DNA of 64,000 nucleotides from Ignavibacteria bacterium (GTDB taxonomy: Bacteria > Bacteroidota > Ignavibacteria > Tepidaquicellales > Tepidaquicellaceae), in NCBI GenBank assembly GCA_016704345.1, contig JADJAH010000037.1, positions 85,373-149,372 of the forward strand, given 5' to 3'. Shown here piece after piece: positions 8,532-16,003 of the stretch. Position numbers and translations under genes: made by a program. A model generated the notes under the pieces. The model did not search any database, was not told the DNA's origin, and saw nothing but the letters and a program-made list of their open reading frames with translations. How positions within the stretch are numbered: position 1 is the first letter of the stretch; every line of letters begins with the position of its first letter.

Positions 8532-8912
8532 TTGAAAACAATAAAGTTTACAGTCAATCCTTTCAGTATGAACTGCTACATTTATTACGATGAGATATCT
8601 AAAGATGCTGTAATTATTGACCCCGGCGCATTTACAGAGGATGAAAAAAATGAAATTATCAAATTCGTAGATGATCATGAATTAAATATCAACAAGATAA
8701 TTAACACACACGGGCATATTGATCACGTTCTGGGCAACAGCTTTGCCAAGGAAGTTTATGATAAACCCATCTGCATGAACGAAGATGATGTCTTTCTGCT
8801 GGAGGAAGCCGAGATCAGGCAAGGTTCTTCGGACTTGAAATTCCTCCTCTCCCCGGTATTGATGAATACATTAGCGAAGGTGACCTTATTACCGTTGGAA
8901 GTGCTCAATTGA
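8532..8912 (+). CDS. Metallo-beta-lactamase-fold hydrolase (glyoxalase II-like), N-terminal fragment of a frameshifted gene
   Basis: The first part encodes an MBL-fold protein: TIKFTVNPFSMNCYIYYDE, AVIIDPGAF and the metal-binding signature THGHIDHVLGN. The best start is TTG at 8532-8534, because the first ATG (8568) would remove the first beta strand. After about codon 96 the frame leaves the family and stops at 8912. The other frame continues correctly as FFGLEIPPLPGIDEYISEGDLITVG and runs into 8909-9175. Adding one G to the GG at 8818-8819 joins the two. Such proteins hydrolyse thioesters or related substrates and may take part in glyoxal detoxification; the substrate is unknown. Confidence 0.8.
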   Translation: MKTIKFTVNPFSMNCYIYYDEISKDAVIIDPGAFTEDEKNEIIKFVDDHELNINKIINTHGHIDHVLGNSFAKEVYDKPICMNEDDVFLLEEAEIRQGSSDLKFLLSPVLMNTLAKVTLLPLEVLN

Positions 8913-9175
8913 AAGTTGTAAAAACTCCAGGTCATTCACCTGGGAGCGTCTGCCTGATTGATGATGAGAATAAGGTAGTATTTTGCGGTGACTTGATATT
9001 CCAGAATTCTATCGGCCGCACTGATATTCCCGGAGGCAATTATAAAGTTCTGATGAATTCTATAAAAGACAAACTTTTCTTGAATTCGAAGGACGATTAT
9101 GTTATCTATCCCGGGCACATGGACGAATCAACAATAGGCAAAGAAAAGCAATACAATCCGTTCTTAATCAGTTAA
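8909..9175 (+). CDS. Metallo-beta-lactamase-fold hydrolase, C-terminal fragment of a frameshifted gene
   Basis: This frame holds the rest of the MBL-fold domain: KVVKTPGHSPGSVCLI (third metal-binding histidine), VVFCGDLIFQNSIGRTDIPGG (bridging aspartate and GRTD) and VIYPGHM (last histidine). The frame is open upstream to about 8800 and there encodes family-like sequence, so the ATG at 8909 is not a true start. Joined with 8532-8912 it gives about 214 residues, normal for short glyoxalase II-like hydrolases. All expected metal ligands are present across the two fragments, which argues for a functional gene with a sequencing indel. Confidence 0.8.
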   Translation: MKVVKTPGHSPGSVCLIDDENKVVFCGDLIFQNSIGRTDIPGGNYKVLMNSIKDKLFLNSKDDYVIYPGHMDESTIGKEKQYNPFLIS

Positions 9176-9228
9176 TTCGGCTAAAATAACATCGATACAT
9201 TCGAAGGCGTGATGCCTGTCTCTAAAGA

Positions 9229-9753
9229 TCACTGACCCGGAAGAGGCTCAAATGCATCTCCGATCTTTTTGATTTCTTCATCTATGCTTGGACTAAAAAC
9301 AGTTGTTGAAGTAATAAATCTCAGCATATAGGCATAATTGACACCCTCACTGTACTTCGTTCTGAAGTAGTAAATGATCTCCGTGAACTCCGTATCTTTG
9401 TATTTTGCACTCATGCCGTCATAGTTGCCTTTGTCAAACTCAGAATACGTGCCATCAATTTTAGGAATGTTAAGTGTGAGATCTTTTTCAAGAGTATAAA
9501 CAAGATCGTTCAGATTCTTGACTTCACTTAATCTGAACGCTATCAGCATCATTGCAATACTTCCGTCATTCTTGTCAAAGCTATATGAGATTGCATCTTT
9601 CTTGGATGTTTCTTCAACTTTCCTTTCTTTCCAGGAATTTGGGACATTGAACTTCACACCATATTGCGGATTTTCAACTAGAATACCGTCTTGTGATCTG
9701 GCAATTCCGCAAAACATTAGCAATGTGATCAGCGCAATTATTGATTTTTTCAT
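9229..9753 (-). CDS. Exported PsbP/DUF1795-like protein
   Basis: The 174-residue protein has a signal peptide (KKSIIALITLLMFCGIARS) and a compact alpha/beta body with YGVKFNVPNSWKE near the start and SYSFDKNDGSIAMMLIAF in the middle. This resembles the PsbP-like/DUF1795 fold found in many small exported bacterial proteins of unknown role. It is the last gene of a minus-strand run that starts with the SRPBCC and lycopene cyclase genes, and lies 23 bases after the M48 protease. It probably acts in the periplasm. The specific function is unknown, and the family assignment rests on sequence style only. Confidence 0.6.
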   Translation of the reverse strand: MKKSIIALITLLMFCGIARSQDGILVENPQYGVKFNVPNSWKERKVEETSKKDAISYSFDKNDGSIAMMLIAFRLSEVKNLNDLVYTLEKDLTLNIPKIDGTYSEFDKGNYDGMSAKYKDTEFTEIIYYFRTKYSEGVNYAYMLRFITSTTVFSPSIDEEIKKIGDAFEPLPGQ

Positions 9754-9776
9754 TTGTTTGTTGTTGTTATGAAAAT

Positions 9777-10622
9777 TTATTTGTCAAGCAGCGATTTTAT
9801 TCGCTGATATCTTTCTGTAAACAAACCTTTTTCCGGGTCTGGTTTAGGTTTAATACTTCTGAGTTTTGTTTCCGCATTCGTGATTCTATCTGTCGGCAAA
9901 GGGTGAGTTGACAGAAGCTCCTCAATATCTCCGGGCGTTTCCCCTCTTAGCTTCTGCTCATCCCGGATATTTTTAAAGAAATACATTATGCCGCCCGGGA
10001 AATATTCCGTGCTTCTCAAGTACTGAATCGAATAATTGTCCGCATCCGTTTCATCCGATCTGCTGTTTGCAAGAAACCCGATGCCGACTGCAAGGTTTGC
10101 AAATATTTCGGCAAGTTGATTTGGATTACTTCCCAAGACCAGACTCAATATAAAACTAACGCCGTAATACGAAGTCAATCGTTGAGACATGTGCCTTCTT
10201 TCCGCATGCGCGATCTCATGACCAATTACTCCTGCAAGAGCTGATTCGTTATCCAGATATTTGATAAGACCTGTGTAAACATATATAAATCCGCCCGGTA
10301 TACAAAAAGCATTTACTGTACTGTCATCGTCAATTACTTCAAACTTGTAAGGAAATATCTTTTCGTATTTCACATAATCGGATTTTGTAATTATATCAAG
10401 GCCAATCCCGCTTACATATTGCTTGACTTCATCATTCCCCTGAAGAATGGGAAAAGTCTTATTGTCGTTTCTGATTTCTTCATCGAGTTCTCTTCCCATT
10501 GCAACATCATCTTCAATTGTAAATATATTCGCACCACAACTGCTTAAGTATGCATTTATCATGAGCATTGTTGTAAAAAACAGAAGATTGAAACGCCAAA
10601 TGCCGATCCGTTTCGTTTTCAT
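9777..10622 (-). CDS. M48-family zinc metalloprotease, predicted lipoprotein (BepA/LoiP-like)
   Basis: Using the ATG at 10620-10622, the protein is 281 residues. A longer frame upstream overlaps the neighbouring coding region and was rejected. It starts with a signal and a lipobox-like AYLSSC (Cys29). The zinc site HEIAH is at 135-139 and the third ligand is probably Glu191 in SDETDAD; STHPLPTDRI near the C-terminus is also typical of periplasmic M48 proteases of the BepA/YfgC/LoiP type. Such enzymes degrade or assist assembly of outer-membrane proteins. There is no TPR region of the BepA kind, so it is the short form. It lies 13 bases after the PaaG-like gene. Confidence 0.85.
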   Translation of the reverse strand: MKTKRIGIWRFNLLFFTTMLMINAYLSSCGANIFTIEDDVAMGRELDEEIRNDNKTFPILQGNDEVKQYVSGIGLDIITKSDYVKYEKIFPYKFEVIDDDSTVNAFCIPGGFIYVYTGLIKYLDNESALAGVIGHEIAHAERRHMSQRLTSYYGVSFILSLVLGSNPNQLAEIFANLAVGIGFLANSRSDETDADNYSIQYLRSTEYFPGGIMYFFKNIRDEQKLRGETPGDIEELLSTHPLPTDRITNAETKLRSIKPKPDPEKGLFTERYQRIKSLLDK

Positions 10623-10635
10623 ATGGGTAATTGTT

Positions 10636-11415
10636 TTACTTTCCTTTGAATTGCGACTTACGCTTCTCAAGAAATGCGGAAATGCCTTCCTTAAAGTCAT
10701 CCGTTTTCCCGGCTTTTTGCTGAAACTCTGCTTCAAGCGACAGAATTCCTTCTAAATCAGAATCAAATGACTTTCTCATAAGATTCTTTATCATTCCAAC
10801 AGCTGCAGTTGGTTTCGCTGCGAAACCTGTTGCAACAATTCTCGAACCCTTTTCAAGCATTGCTTGAGTTGAAACTACTTTGTTGACAAGCCCAAGCTTC
10901 TTTGCTTCATGAGCTGTTACTTTGTCTGCATTGACACACATTTCAAATGCCCTCGCATATCCAATTATTCTAGGAAGAAAAAAGGAGGATCCACTGTCAG
11001 GAACCAGTCCCACATTGATGAATACTTCAATTAATGTTGCTGATTCAACGGCGATCCTGTAATCACATGCTAGCGCCAAAGATAATCCTGCACCCGCTGC
11101 AACACCGTTGATAGCGCAAATTACAGGCTTAGGCAAGTATGAGATCTTCTTTATCAAAGGATTATACCTTTGCTCAAGAGCTTCTTTAAAGGTCAGTTTC
11201 TTATCGTTGAAGTCCTTCAGATCCTGTCCGGAACAAAATGCCTTTCCTGAACCGGTTAGAACCACACACCTGACAGATTCATCTTCAGCAGGTTGAGTGA
11301 AAGCATCCTGAAGTTCCATGAGCATTTCAACATTAAACGCATTGTAAACATCCGGTCTGTTAAGAGTGATTGTTAAAATGCCTTCAGATGATTCTGATAA
11401 AATTGTTTTATACAT
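10636..11415 (-). CDS. paaG: Enoyl-CoA hydratase/isomerase, PaaG-like (1,2-epoxyphenylacetyl-CoA isomerase)
   Basis: The 259-residue crotonase-fold protein resembles PaaG along its whole length. Features include FCSGQDLKDF, YNPLIKKISYLPKPVICAINGVAAGAG (oxyanion hole, about 103-110), GLVPDSG with the probable catalytic Asp140, and a C-terminus EGISAFLEKRKSQFKGK very close to that of E. coli PaaG as I know it. PaaG isomerises the ring-epoxide of phenylacetyl-CoA to an oxepin, the step after PaaABC(D)E. The paaABCD genes are in this window at 48.4-51.1 kb on the same strand, which supports the call. It is embedded in a run with lycopene cyclase and an M48 protease rather than with paa genes. A general enoyl-CoA hydratase is the alternative. 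Confidence 0.82.
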   Translation of the reverse strand: MYKTILSESSEGILTITLNRPDVYNAFNVEMLMELQDAFTQPAEDESVRCVVLTGSGKAFCSGQDLKDFNDKKLTFKEALEQRYNPLIKKISYLPKPVICAINGVAAGAGLSLALACDYRIAVESATLIEVFINVGLVPDSGSSFFLPRIIGYARAFEMCVNADKVTAHEAKKLGLVNKVVSTQAMLEKGSRIVATGFAAKPTAAVGMIKNLMRKSFDSDLEGILSLEAEFQQKAGKTDDFKEGISAFLEKRKSQFKGK

Positions 11416-11421
11416 TTGAAT

Positions 11422-12165
11422 TTATTTTTTCTTAGGGAGCAGGAACTCTTGCTTTAGAAACAATACCATCGCTTCTGTTATTAAGATGTTTGTCATCAGG
11501 AAGAATAATATTTCTTCAACAGGAACATTTCCAATCTTTGCTCCAATCGTTTGCACAGGATCAAAGTACCATATGCCGTTGCCAATTGAAATTGAATCGG
11601 CAAGTGAAAAGTAAATCGTCATTATTATAGTTGGAACAATTATCAGCTTAATGTTATGAATTATCTTCCTCCGACCAAACACAAATTGTATCAGAATGAA
11701 TGTACCTGCCCAAGAGAATAAATGGAAAAGATAATTCCATTCACCGAAAGGGAGCTTCAGAGGTTCGGTGTCATTTGCATAAAGGTAGAATATTAAGGCA
11801 TAAACATTAAGTGAAAATATTTTGATGCTCACAGAATTCTTTGCCGGATGTTTGTCCTCAATATTGTAGAACTTCGAGAGATAAAACAATTGAACAAGGC
11901 CGGTTAAGTAGGTCTGAAGAAAGAAGAATAAATACTCTTCTATTGGCACGTAGTAAAGATAAATTCCCAAAGTCTTTTCACGAGGAAACATCCATATACC
12001 GCTATAGACTGCGTAGTTGTCCCATGCGGATGTTGCAACAAAAGCGATGACTGATACCAACATCAAAGTCAGAATGTACTGCTTATTCAAAAATTTTCTA
12101 AGCAGAATCAGTAATATCGAAATTGGTAAGACTGTAAATACCAATAAGAATTCTATATAGGTCAT
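11422..12165 (-). CDS. Fused lycopene cyclase (CrtYc-CrtYd type)
   Basis: The 247-residue protein is almost entirely membrane-spanning (about six to seven helices) and contains two copies of the lycopene cyclase domain. Each copy carries the P-[IV]-E-E-x-L-F-F signature: PIEEYLFFF at 74-82 and PVEEILFFL at 215-223. This is the fused form of the small heterodimeric CrtYc/CrtYd cyclases, also found in archaea and fungi, and it would form the ionone rings of beta-carotene-type pigments from lycopene. No phytoene synthase or desaturase lies in the window. It overlaps the upstream SRPBCC gene by 4 bases, so the two are probably co-translated. Confidence 0.88.
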   Translation of the reverse strand: MTYIEFLLVFTVLPISILLILLRKFLNKQYILTLMLVSVIAFVATSAWDNYAVYSGIWMFPREKTLGIYLYYVPIEEYLFFFLQTYLTGLVQLFYLSKFYNIEDKHPAKNSVSIKIFSLNVYALIFYLYANDTEPLKLPFGEWNYLFHLFSWAGTFILIQFVFGRRKIIHNIKLIIVPTIIMTIYFSLADSISIGNGIWYFDPVQTIGAKIGNVPVEEILFFLMTNILITEAMVLFLKQEFLLPKKK

Positions 12166-12629
12166 TGACTTCTGCTTTCCAGTATTTGCTTAGTTACTCT
12201 TTGTCTGTATTCAAATTGATTTCTTATCAACCTTGCAACAAAAACACTGTATGCAATATCACCCAGTATTCCAAATGGAAGTTTGAATTCTATTTCATCA
12301 GTCATAAGTGTTGTTTCTCCCTTATCTTCAAAGATGTGCTTATGTTTCCATAAGGCAAACGGCCCCTTAATTTGAGTATCGGTTATGAGTTTGTTCTCTA
12401 CAAATTCTGTAAGTTTAATGTGCCATTTGTTCCTGATCAAACCAAATTGCGTAACGTTAAGAACAATCTCGCTTCCCAATTTCAGCGGAAGCTCTATGCT
12501 TAAAATCTTCACGGAAATTCCCGGAGGCGTGATCAGCTTGAGATTATTGGTATCCTTATGGAAATCAAATGCTCTTTCAACACTGCACTTTATCTCAATA
12601 CTCTTCTTAAAATGTTTCATATTGTTCAT
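12162..12629 (-). CDS. SRPBCC/START-fold ligand-binding protein
   Basis: The 155-residue protein has the SRPBCC layout: an N-terminal strand with IEIKCSVERAFDFHKDTNNL, a central sheet with WHIKLTEFVENKLITDTQIKGPFALWKHKHIFE, and a long C-terminal helix ending in EYRQRVTKQILE. Proteins of this group bind hydrophobic ligands and often sit beside carotenoid or lipid genes. Here it overlaps the lycopene cyclase start by 4 bases, so a role in pigment or lipid handling is plausible but only inferred. A second methionine three codons in is an alternative start. The ssb terminator hairpin lies just upstream, so this gene begins a new transcription unit. Confidence 0.75.
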   Translation of the reverse strand: MNNMKHFKKSIEIKCSVERAFDFHKDTNNLKLITPPGISVKILSIELPLKLGSEIVLNVTQFGLIRNKWHIKLTEFVENKLITDTQIKGPFALWKHKHIFEDKGETTLMTDEIEFKLPFGILGDIAYSVFVARLIRNQFEYRQRVTKQILESRSQ

Positions 12630-12643
12630 GATTATAAAAACAA

Positions 12644-12673
12644 ATCCGGTTCCGATTTTATTCGGAACCGGAT
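12644..12673 (-). terminator. Rho-independent terminator after ssb
   Basis: A perfect 12-base-pair GC-rich stem (12644-12655 paired with 12662-12673) has a six-base loop. Read on the minus strand it is followed by a T-rich run, and it lies 55 bases after the ssb stop. It closes the long minus-strand run 21514-12728. Confidence 0.85.
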
Positions 12674-12727
12674 GATCTAATGTGATTCAGTATTTGTATT
12701 CAGGACAAAGTCCGGAACACACCTTCT

Positions 12728-13171
12728 TCAGAATGGAAGATCATCATCGTTCTTTTCATTCGAGTCATTCGAATCACTGTCGCTTACCCTGGCGGCTTCG
12801 TTTCTTACTGCACCGTTTTCTGCTGTACCTGCGGGTTTGCTGTCAAGCATCAGCATGTTGTCAATCCAGATTTCAGGTGAAGGATAGATTGTACGACCAT
12901 CCTTTTCATAGCTGTCGCCTGTTCTGATCTTGCCTTCAAGATAGATCCGGCTTCCTTTCTTCAGATAAGTTGAACATATCTCACCAAGTTTTCCCCAGGC
13001 TGTGATCCGGTGCCATTCGGCCCTCTCGATCACTTTTCCGGAATCGTCTTTGTAAGATTCATCAGTAACAAGCTTAAACTTACAACAAGCTTGTCCGTTT
13101 TTTGTGTAGTTCAACTCCGGATCTTTCGGTTGAACATTTCCGATCAGCGTCACCTTGTTTAACCCTCTCAC
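12728..13171 (-). CDS. ssb: Single-stranded DNA-binding protein
   Basis: The 147-residue protein starts with the OB-fold signature NKVTLIGNVQPKDPELNYT and continues with AEWHRITAWGKLGEICSTYLKKGSRIYLEGKIRT. A low-complexity acidic/asparagine-rich linker (about 112-142) leads to the conserved acidic tip DDDLPF, the docking peptide for replication and repair partners. Length and layout are normal for bacterial SSB. It binds single-stranded DNA during replication, repair and recombination. It is the last gene of a nine-gene minus-strand run and is followed by a strong terminator, so it may also have its own promoter. Confidence 0.94.
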   Translation of the reverse strand: MRGLNKVTLIGNVQPKDPELNYTKNGQACCKFKLVTDESYKDDSGKVIERAEWHRITAWGKLGEICSTYLKKGSRIYLEGKIRTGDSYEKDGRTIYPSPEIWIDNMLMLDSKPAGTAENGAVRNEAARVSDSDSNDSNEKNDDDLPF

Positions 13172-13189
13172 AACGTCCTCCTTTCATTT

Positions 13190-14035
13190 TTATTTTTCAC
13201 GCCACAAACTTAATTCATTTTTTCCTAATAGTAAATACTTTTCTCCGTTTAGTACCAAAAGATCTCGTATCTTGCCTTTCACATTCTTCAGATCGGGCAT
13301 TTTCTTTGAGACAATTGAATTCTTCTCTGTGTCATAAACGTGAATGACCTTTCCGTCAAACATATAAACATTGTTATTCCTTATAGCAAAAGTCTCAAGC
13401 CCGTTCACAGTTATCCGTCCGAGATAATTACCGAGATTGTCATACCTCATTATGAGCTTCTGCTCCTTGTCCTGAACATATATGAAATTTTTCCCGTCCT
13501 TAAGTATCTTCACCGGATTACCCAGTTGGCCTTTTCCTGAAACATAATCACCAAACACAAATGACGGATTCTTACCATCCCTGTAAACAACTATTCTGTT
13601 GTTGTCTTTATCAATAACATATAACTCACTTGAGTTCAGAACCAGGCTGGCAACGGGTGTTCTGAATTTCAAATTATCAGGTATATCTTCGATGTTTGGA
13701 TATAGGGATGAGATATAATTCAGTTCTAAATCAAGACGCTGAACTCTATTGTTCTTTCCGTCAGATACGAATATATCCAATCCGGATGAAGCATCAATGC
13801 TTGTTGGTTTATCAAATTGGCCTTCAGCCCAGCCCTGCTTTCCATTTCTCTTAAGATAATTCAGCTGACCGTCAAATTTTACTATCTGATTTGCACCTGC
13901 ATCTAGAACATATATGTTCTCTTTGGCATCAACGGTCATAGATACTGCGTCCATGAAATCAGTTACCGATGTTCCTTTGGTTAAACTGCTATCACCCGCA
14001 GTAATTAAAAACGAAAAGATGAATGCGAATATCAT
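13190..14035 (-). CDS. Exported NHL-type six-bladed beta-propeller protein
   Basis: The 281-residue protein has a hydrophobic N-terminus (IFAFIFSFLITAG) acting as a signal peptide. Repeated NHL-like blades follow: MTVDAKENIYVLDAGANQIVKF, SIDASSGLDIFVSDGKNNRVQRL and LVLNSSELYVIDKDNNRIVVY. The repeats indicate a beta-propeller used for binding proteins or carbohydrates in the periplasm or at the surface. No catalytic residues are recognised. It lies 11 bases after the outer-membrane barrel gene and 18 bases before ssb, within a compact minus-strand run. Confidence 0.75.
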   Translation of the reverse strand: MIFAFIFSFLITAGDSSLTKGTSVTDFMDAVSMTVDAKENIYVLDAGANQIVKFDGQLNYLKRNGKQGWAEGQFDKPTSIDASSGLDIFVSDGKNNRVQRLDLELNYISSLYPNIEDIPDNLKFRTPVASLVLNSSELYVIDKDNNRIVVYRDGKNPSFVFGDYVSGKGQLGNPVKILKDGKNFIYVQDKEQKLIMRYDNLGNYLGRITVNGLETFAIRNNNVYMFDGKVIHVYDTEKNSIVSKKMPDLKNVKGKIRDLLVLNGEKYLLLGKNELSLWREK

Positions 14036-14046
14036 GATGTGGATTA

Positions 14047-14904
14047 TTAAAATTCTAGTTTCATTCCAATGCCCTTAGTATTCAAGTAACTGCCATAATA
14101 CTGTCCTCTGTAATCCTGTCCTTCATAATAATTAAAAAAAACAGTAATTCCCCGTGAGTTCTTCCTGCCCAGAGAGATTCCGGTCTCAAGATTCTCGTTT
14201 GCGTTTGTTGCGTCAGATACTTCTGAAATTGTGACCTCGTTTGAGATGTAAAAACTTAGCATGTCAGACAGGAAATATCGTGCCTCAAATCCGATTTGTC
14301 CACTAAGTGGAGAAATCTCATCTGGTATTGAATGGAAAATGAAGTTTATTCCCCCTTGTGCCCGCAAAAGAAAATTCCTTGATATATCATATTCATAAAT
14401 CGCAGAAAGGTCAAAGAACTCTTTACTGAAAACAAAAGGAGTGAAAATTGTATCGGTTCTTTCATACACATGTCCGTCTTGCAGATGGGACGATATGTGT
14501 GACAATCTGAATCTCGCTGAAACTCTACGGTCTTTGGAAATATTAGATTTGAAATTCAGATTGATGCCGAAGAAATAATCTATTGCATCTACCGGGAATT
14601 TGAAATTTGATTCAGTTCGAAGATTTGAAAAAGTGAAGAAGTCTGCCCCCGCCGAAAAAATCTTGTTACCGGATTTTACTGCAACAACATCTAAAGAGGC
14701 GCCAATGTCGAGCTTAAGGTAATCCGTGTTTGTGTATTTTTGAAAACCAATTCTTGCTTCAAGAATGCCTGCTTCAAGCGGTTCATAAACTTTTTCGGAT
14801 CTGAAGAAATAAATACTGTCATTGTCTTTGGCTGAAAGCGAATGAGCCTGCAAGAAAAATACTGCAAGAAAAAATGCGAAGAAGATCTTCAAGCGATTGG
14901 TCAA
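14047..14904 (-). CDS. Outer-membrane beta-barrel protein, DUF1207-like
   Basis: The 285-residue protein has a signal peptide (RLKIFFAFFLAVFFLQAHSLSA) followed by FRSEKVYEPLEAGILEARIGFQKY. This opening resembles DUF1207 proteins, in which a FxPLxADPRE-like segment starts the barrel. Alternating amphipathic strands run through the rest, and the protein ends in GIGMKLEF with a terminal phenylalanine, the outer-membrane assembly signal. It probably sits in the outer membrane with unknown function. Its start overlaps the VWA gene's end by 4 bases, so the two are coupled. Confidence 0.68.
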   Translation of the reverse strand: MTNRLKIFFAFFLAVFFLQAHSLSAKDNDSIYFFRSEKVYEPLEAGILEARIGFQKYTNTDYLKLDIGASLDVVAVKSGNKIFSAGADFFTFSNLRTESNFKFPVDAIDYFFGINLNFKSNISKDRRVSARFRLSHISSHLQDGHVYERTDTIFTPFVFSKEFFDLSAIYEYDISRNFLLRAQGGINFIFHSIPDEISPLSGQIGFEARYFLSDMLSFYISNEVTISEVSDATNANENLETGISLGRKNSRGITVFFNYYEGQDYRGQYYGSYLNTKGIGMKLEF

Positions 14905-15995
14905 TCGTAATTTCTTCTGTTTCTGAGATAATCTACAAAAATGCTTTGTCCAAGATTGTCAAGCGTTGAGTAATAAGCTTTGCCGTTGTTTGCTTTGGTG
15001 AATTCTTCAATGAAGTTGACGAGATAATAATCTTCCGCAATCATAAATGTGGTTATCTTGATCTTATCTTTTCTGCATGCTACAGCTTCATCCAAAGTTT
15101 TATTTACGATTCTCGGATCCAGTCCAAACGAGTTCTTATAGATACGTCCGTCGTCAGTAAACAAAGCAGACGGCTTTCCGTCAGTTATCATAAATATCTG
15201 TTTATTGACATTCCCCTTTTTCCTCAATATCTGCCTTGCAAGCCTTAACCCTGCTTTTGTGTTTGTATGAAACGGACCTACGGCGAGAAACGGAAGATCC
15301 TTTACTGTAATCTCTTTTGCGTCATCGCCAAAGACAACAATGCTTAGTTTATCTTTTGGGAAGCGTGACAGAATAAGTTCCGATAATCCAAGGGCAACTT
15401 CCTTTGCGGGCGTGATCCTGTCTTCTCCATAAAGTATCATGCTGTGCGAAATGTCAATCATCAGAACTGTTGCGCAGCTTGTCATGTGCTCCGTTTCATA
15501 AACTTCTATATCACTTTCCTCAAGTCTGAAATTGTCAGGATCCGATTTTAAGTAGGCATTCTTGATTGTAGATGTCAGATCAATATTTGTAACCTGATCT
15601 CCAAATTCATACTTCCTCAATTCGCCAAGACGATCAACTCCTTTTCCGCTCTTGTTTGTTTCGTGGAATCCGGATGTATCAGGCTTCATTCCGGAAAAGA
15701 TCTTCCTCATAGAATCCTGCCTGATTCTCTGAGAGCCTTTTGAGGTTACGATATTCATTCCTTCTTTCTCGGCTATGTAGCCCTTTCGTTTCAGTTCTTC
15801 GACAAAGTCTCCAAACGAAAGCTTATCATCAAACATGTCATATTCTTCTCCCAATTGCTCAAGCCAATCCAGCGCTTCATCGGCATCGCCGTTAGTTCTC
15901 ACAAGAAGCTGGGAAAACAATGAGAATAAATTCTCAAGTCTGCTTTCGTCAGTCTGAGACTCTGGTCGCCATTTTGAATACTGAATATTGTACAT
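14901..15995 (-). CDS. VWA (MIDAS) domain protein, CoxE/BatA-like
   Basis: The 364-residue protein has a helical N-terminal part (1-165) and a C-terminal von Willebrand factor A domain. The MIDAS metal site is complete: DISHS at 181-185, a threonine in the FHTNTKAG loop near 245-247, and ITDG at 270-273. No signal peptide is seen, so it is probably cytoplasmic. VWA proteins of this kind usually work with a MoxR-type AAA+ ATPase, but none is adjacent here. Neighbours are nuoN upstream and an outer-membrane barrel downstream (4-base overlap), so the partner and substrate are unknown. Confidence 0.78.
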   Translation of the reverse strand: MYNIQYSKWRPESQTDESRLENLFSLFSQLLVRTNGDADEALDWLEQLGEEYDMFDDKLSFGDFVEELKRKGYIAEKEGMNIVTSKGSQRIRQDSMRKIFSGMKPDTSGFHETNKSGKGVDRLGELRKYEFGDQVTNIDLTSTIKNAYLKSDPDNFRLEESDIEVYETEHMTSCATVLMIDISHSMILYGEDRITPAKEVALGLSELILSRFPKDKLSIVVFGDDAKEITVKDLPFLAVGPFHTNTKAGLRLARQILRKKGNVNKQIFMITDGKPSALFTDDGRIYKNSFGLDPRIVNKTLDEAVACRKDKIKITTFMIAEDYYLVNFIEEFTKANNGKAYYSTLDNLGQSIFVDYLRNRRNYD

Positions 15996-16003
15996 ATACT
16001 TGT

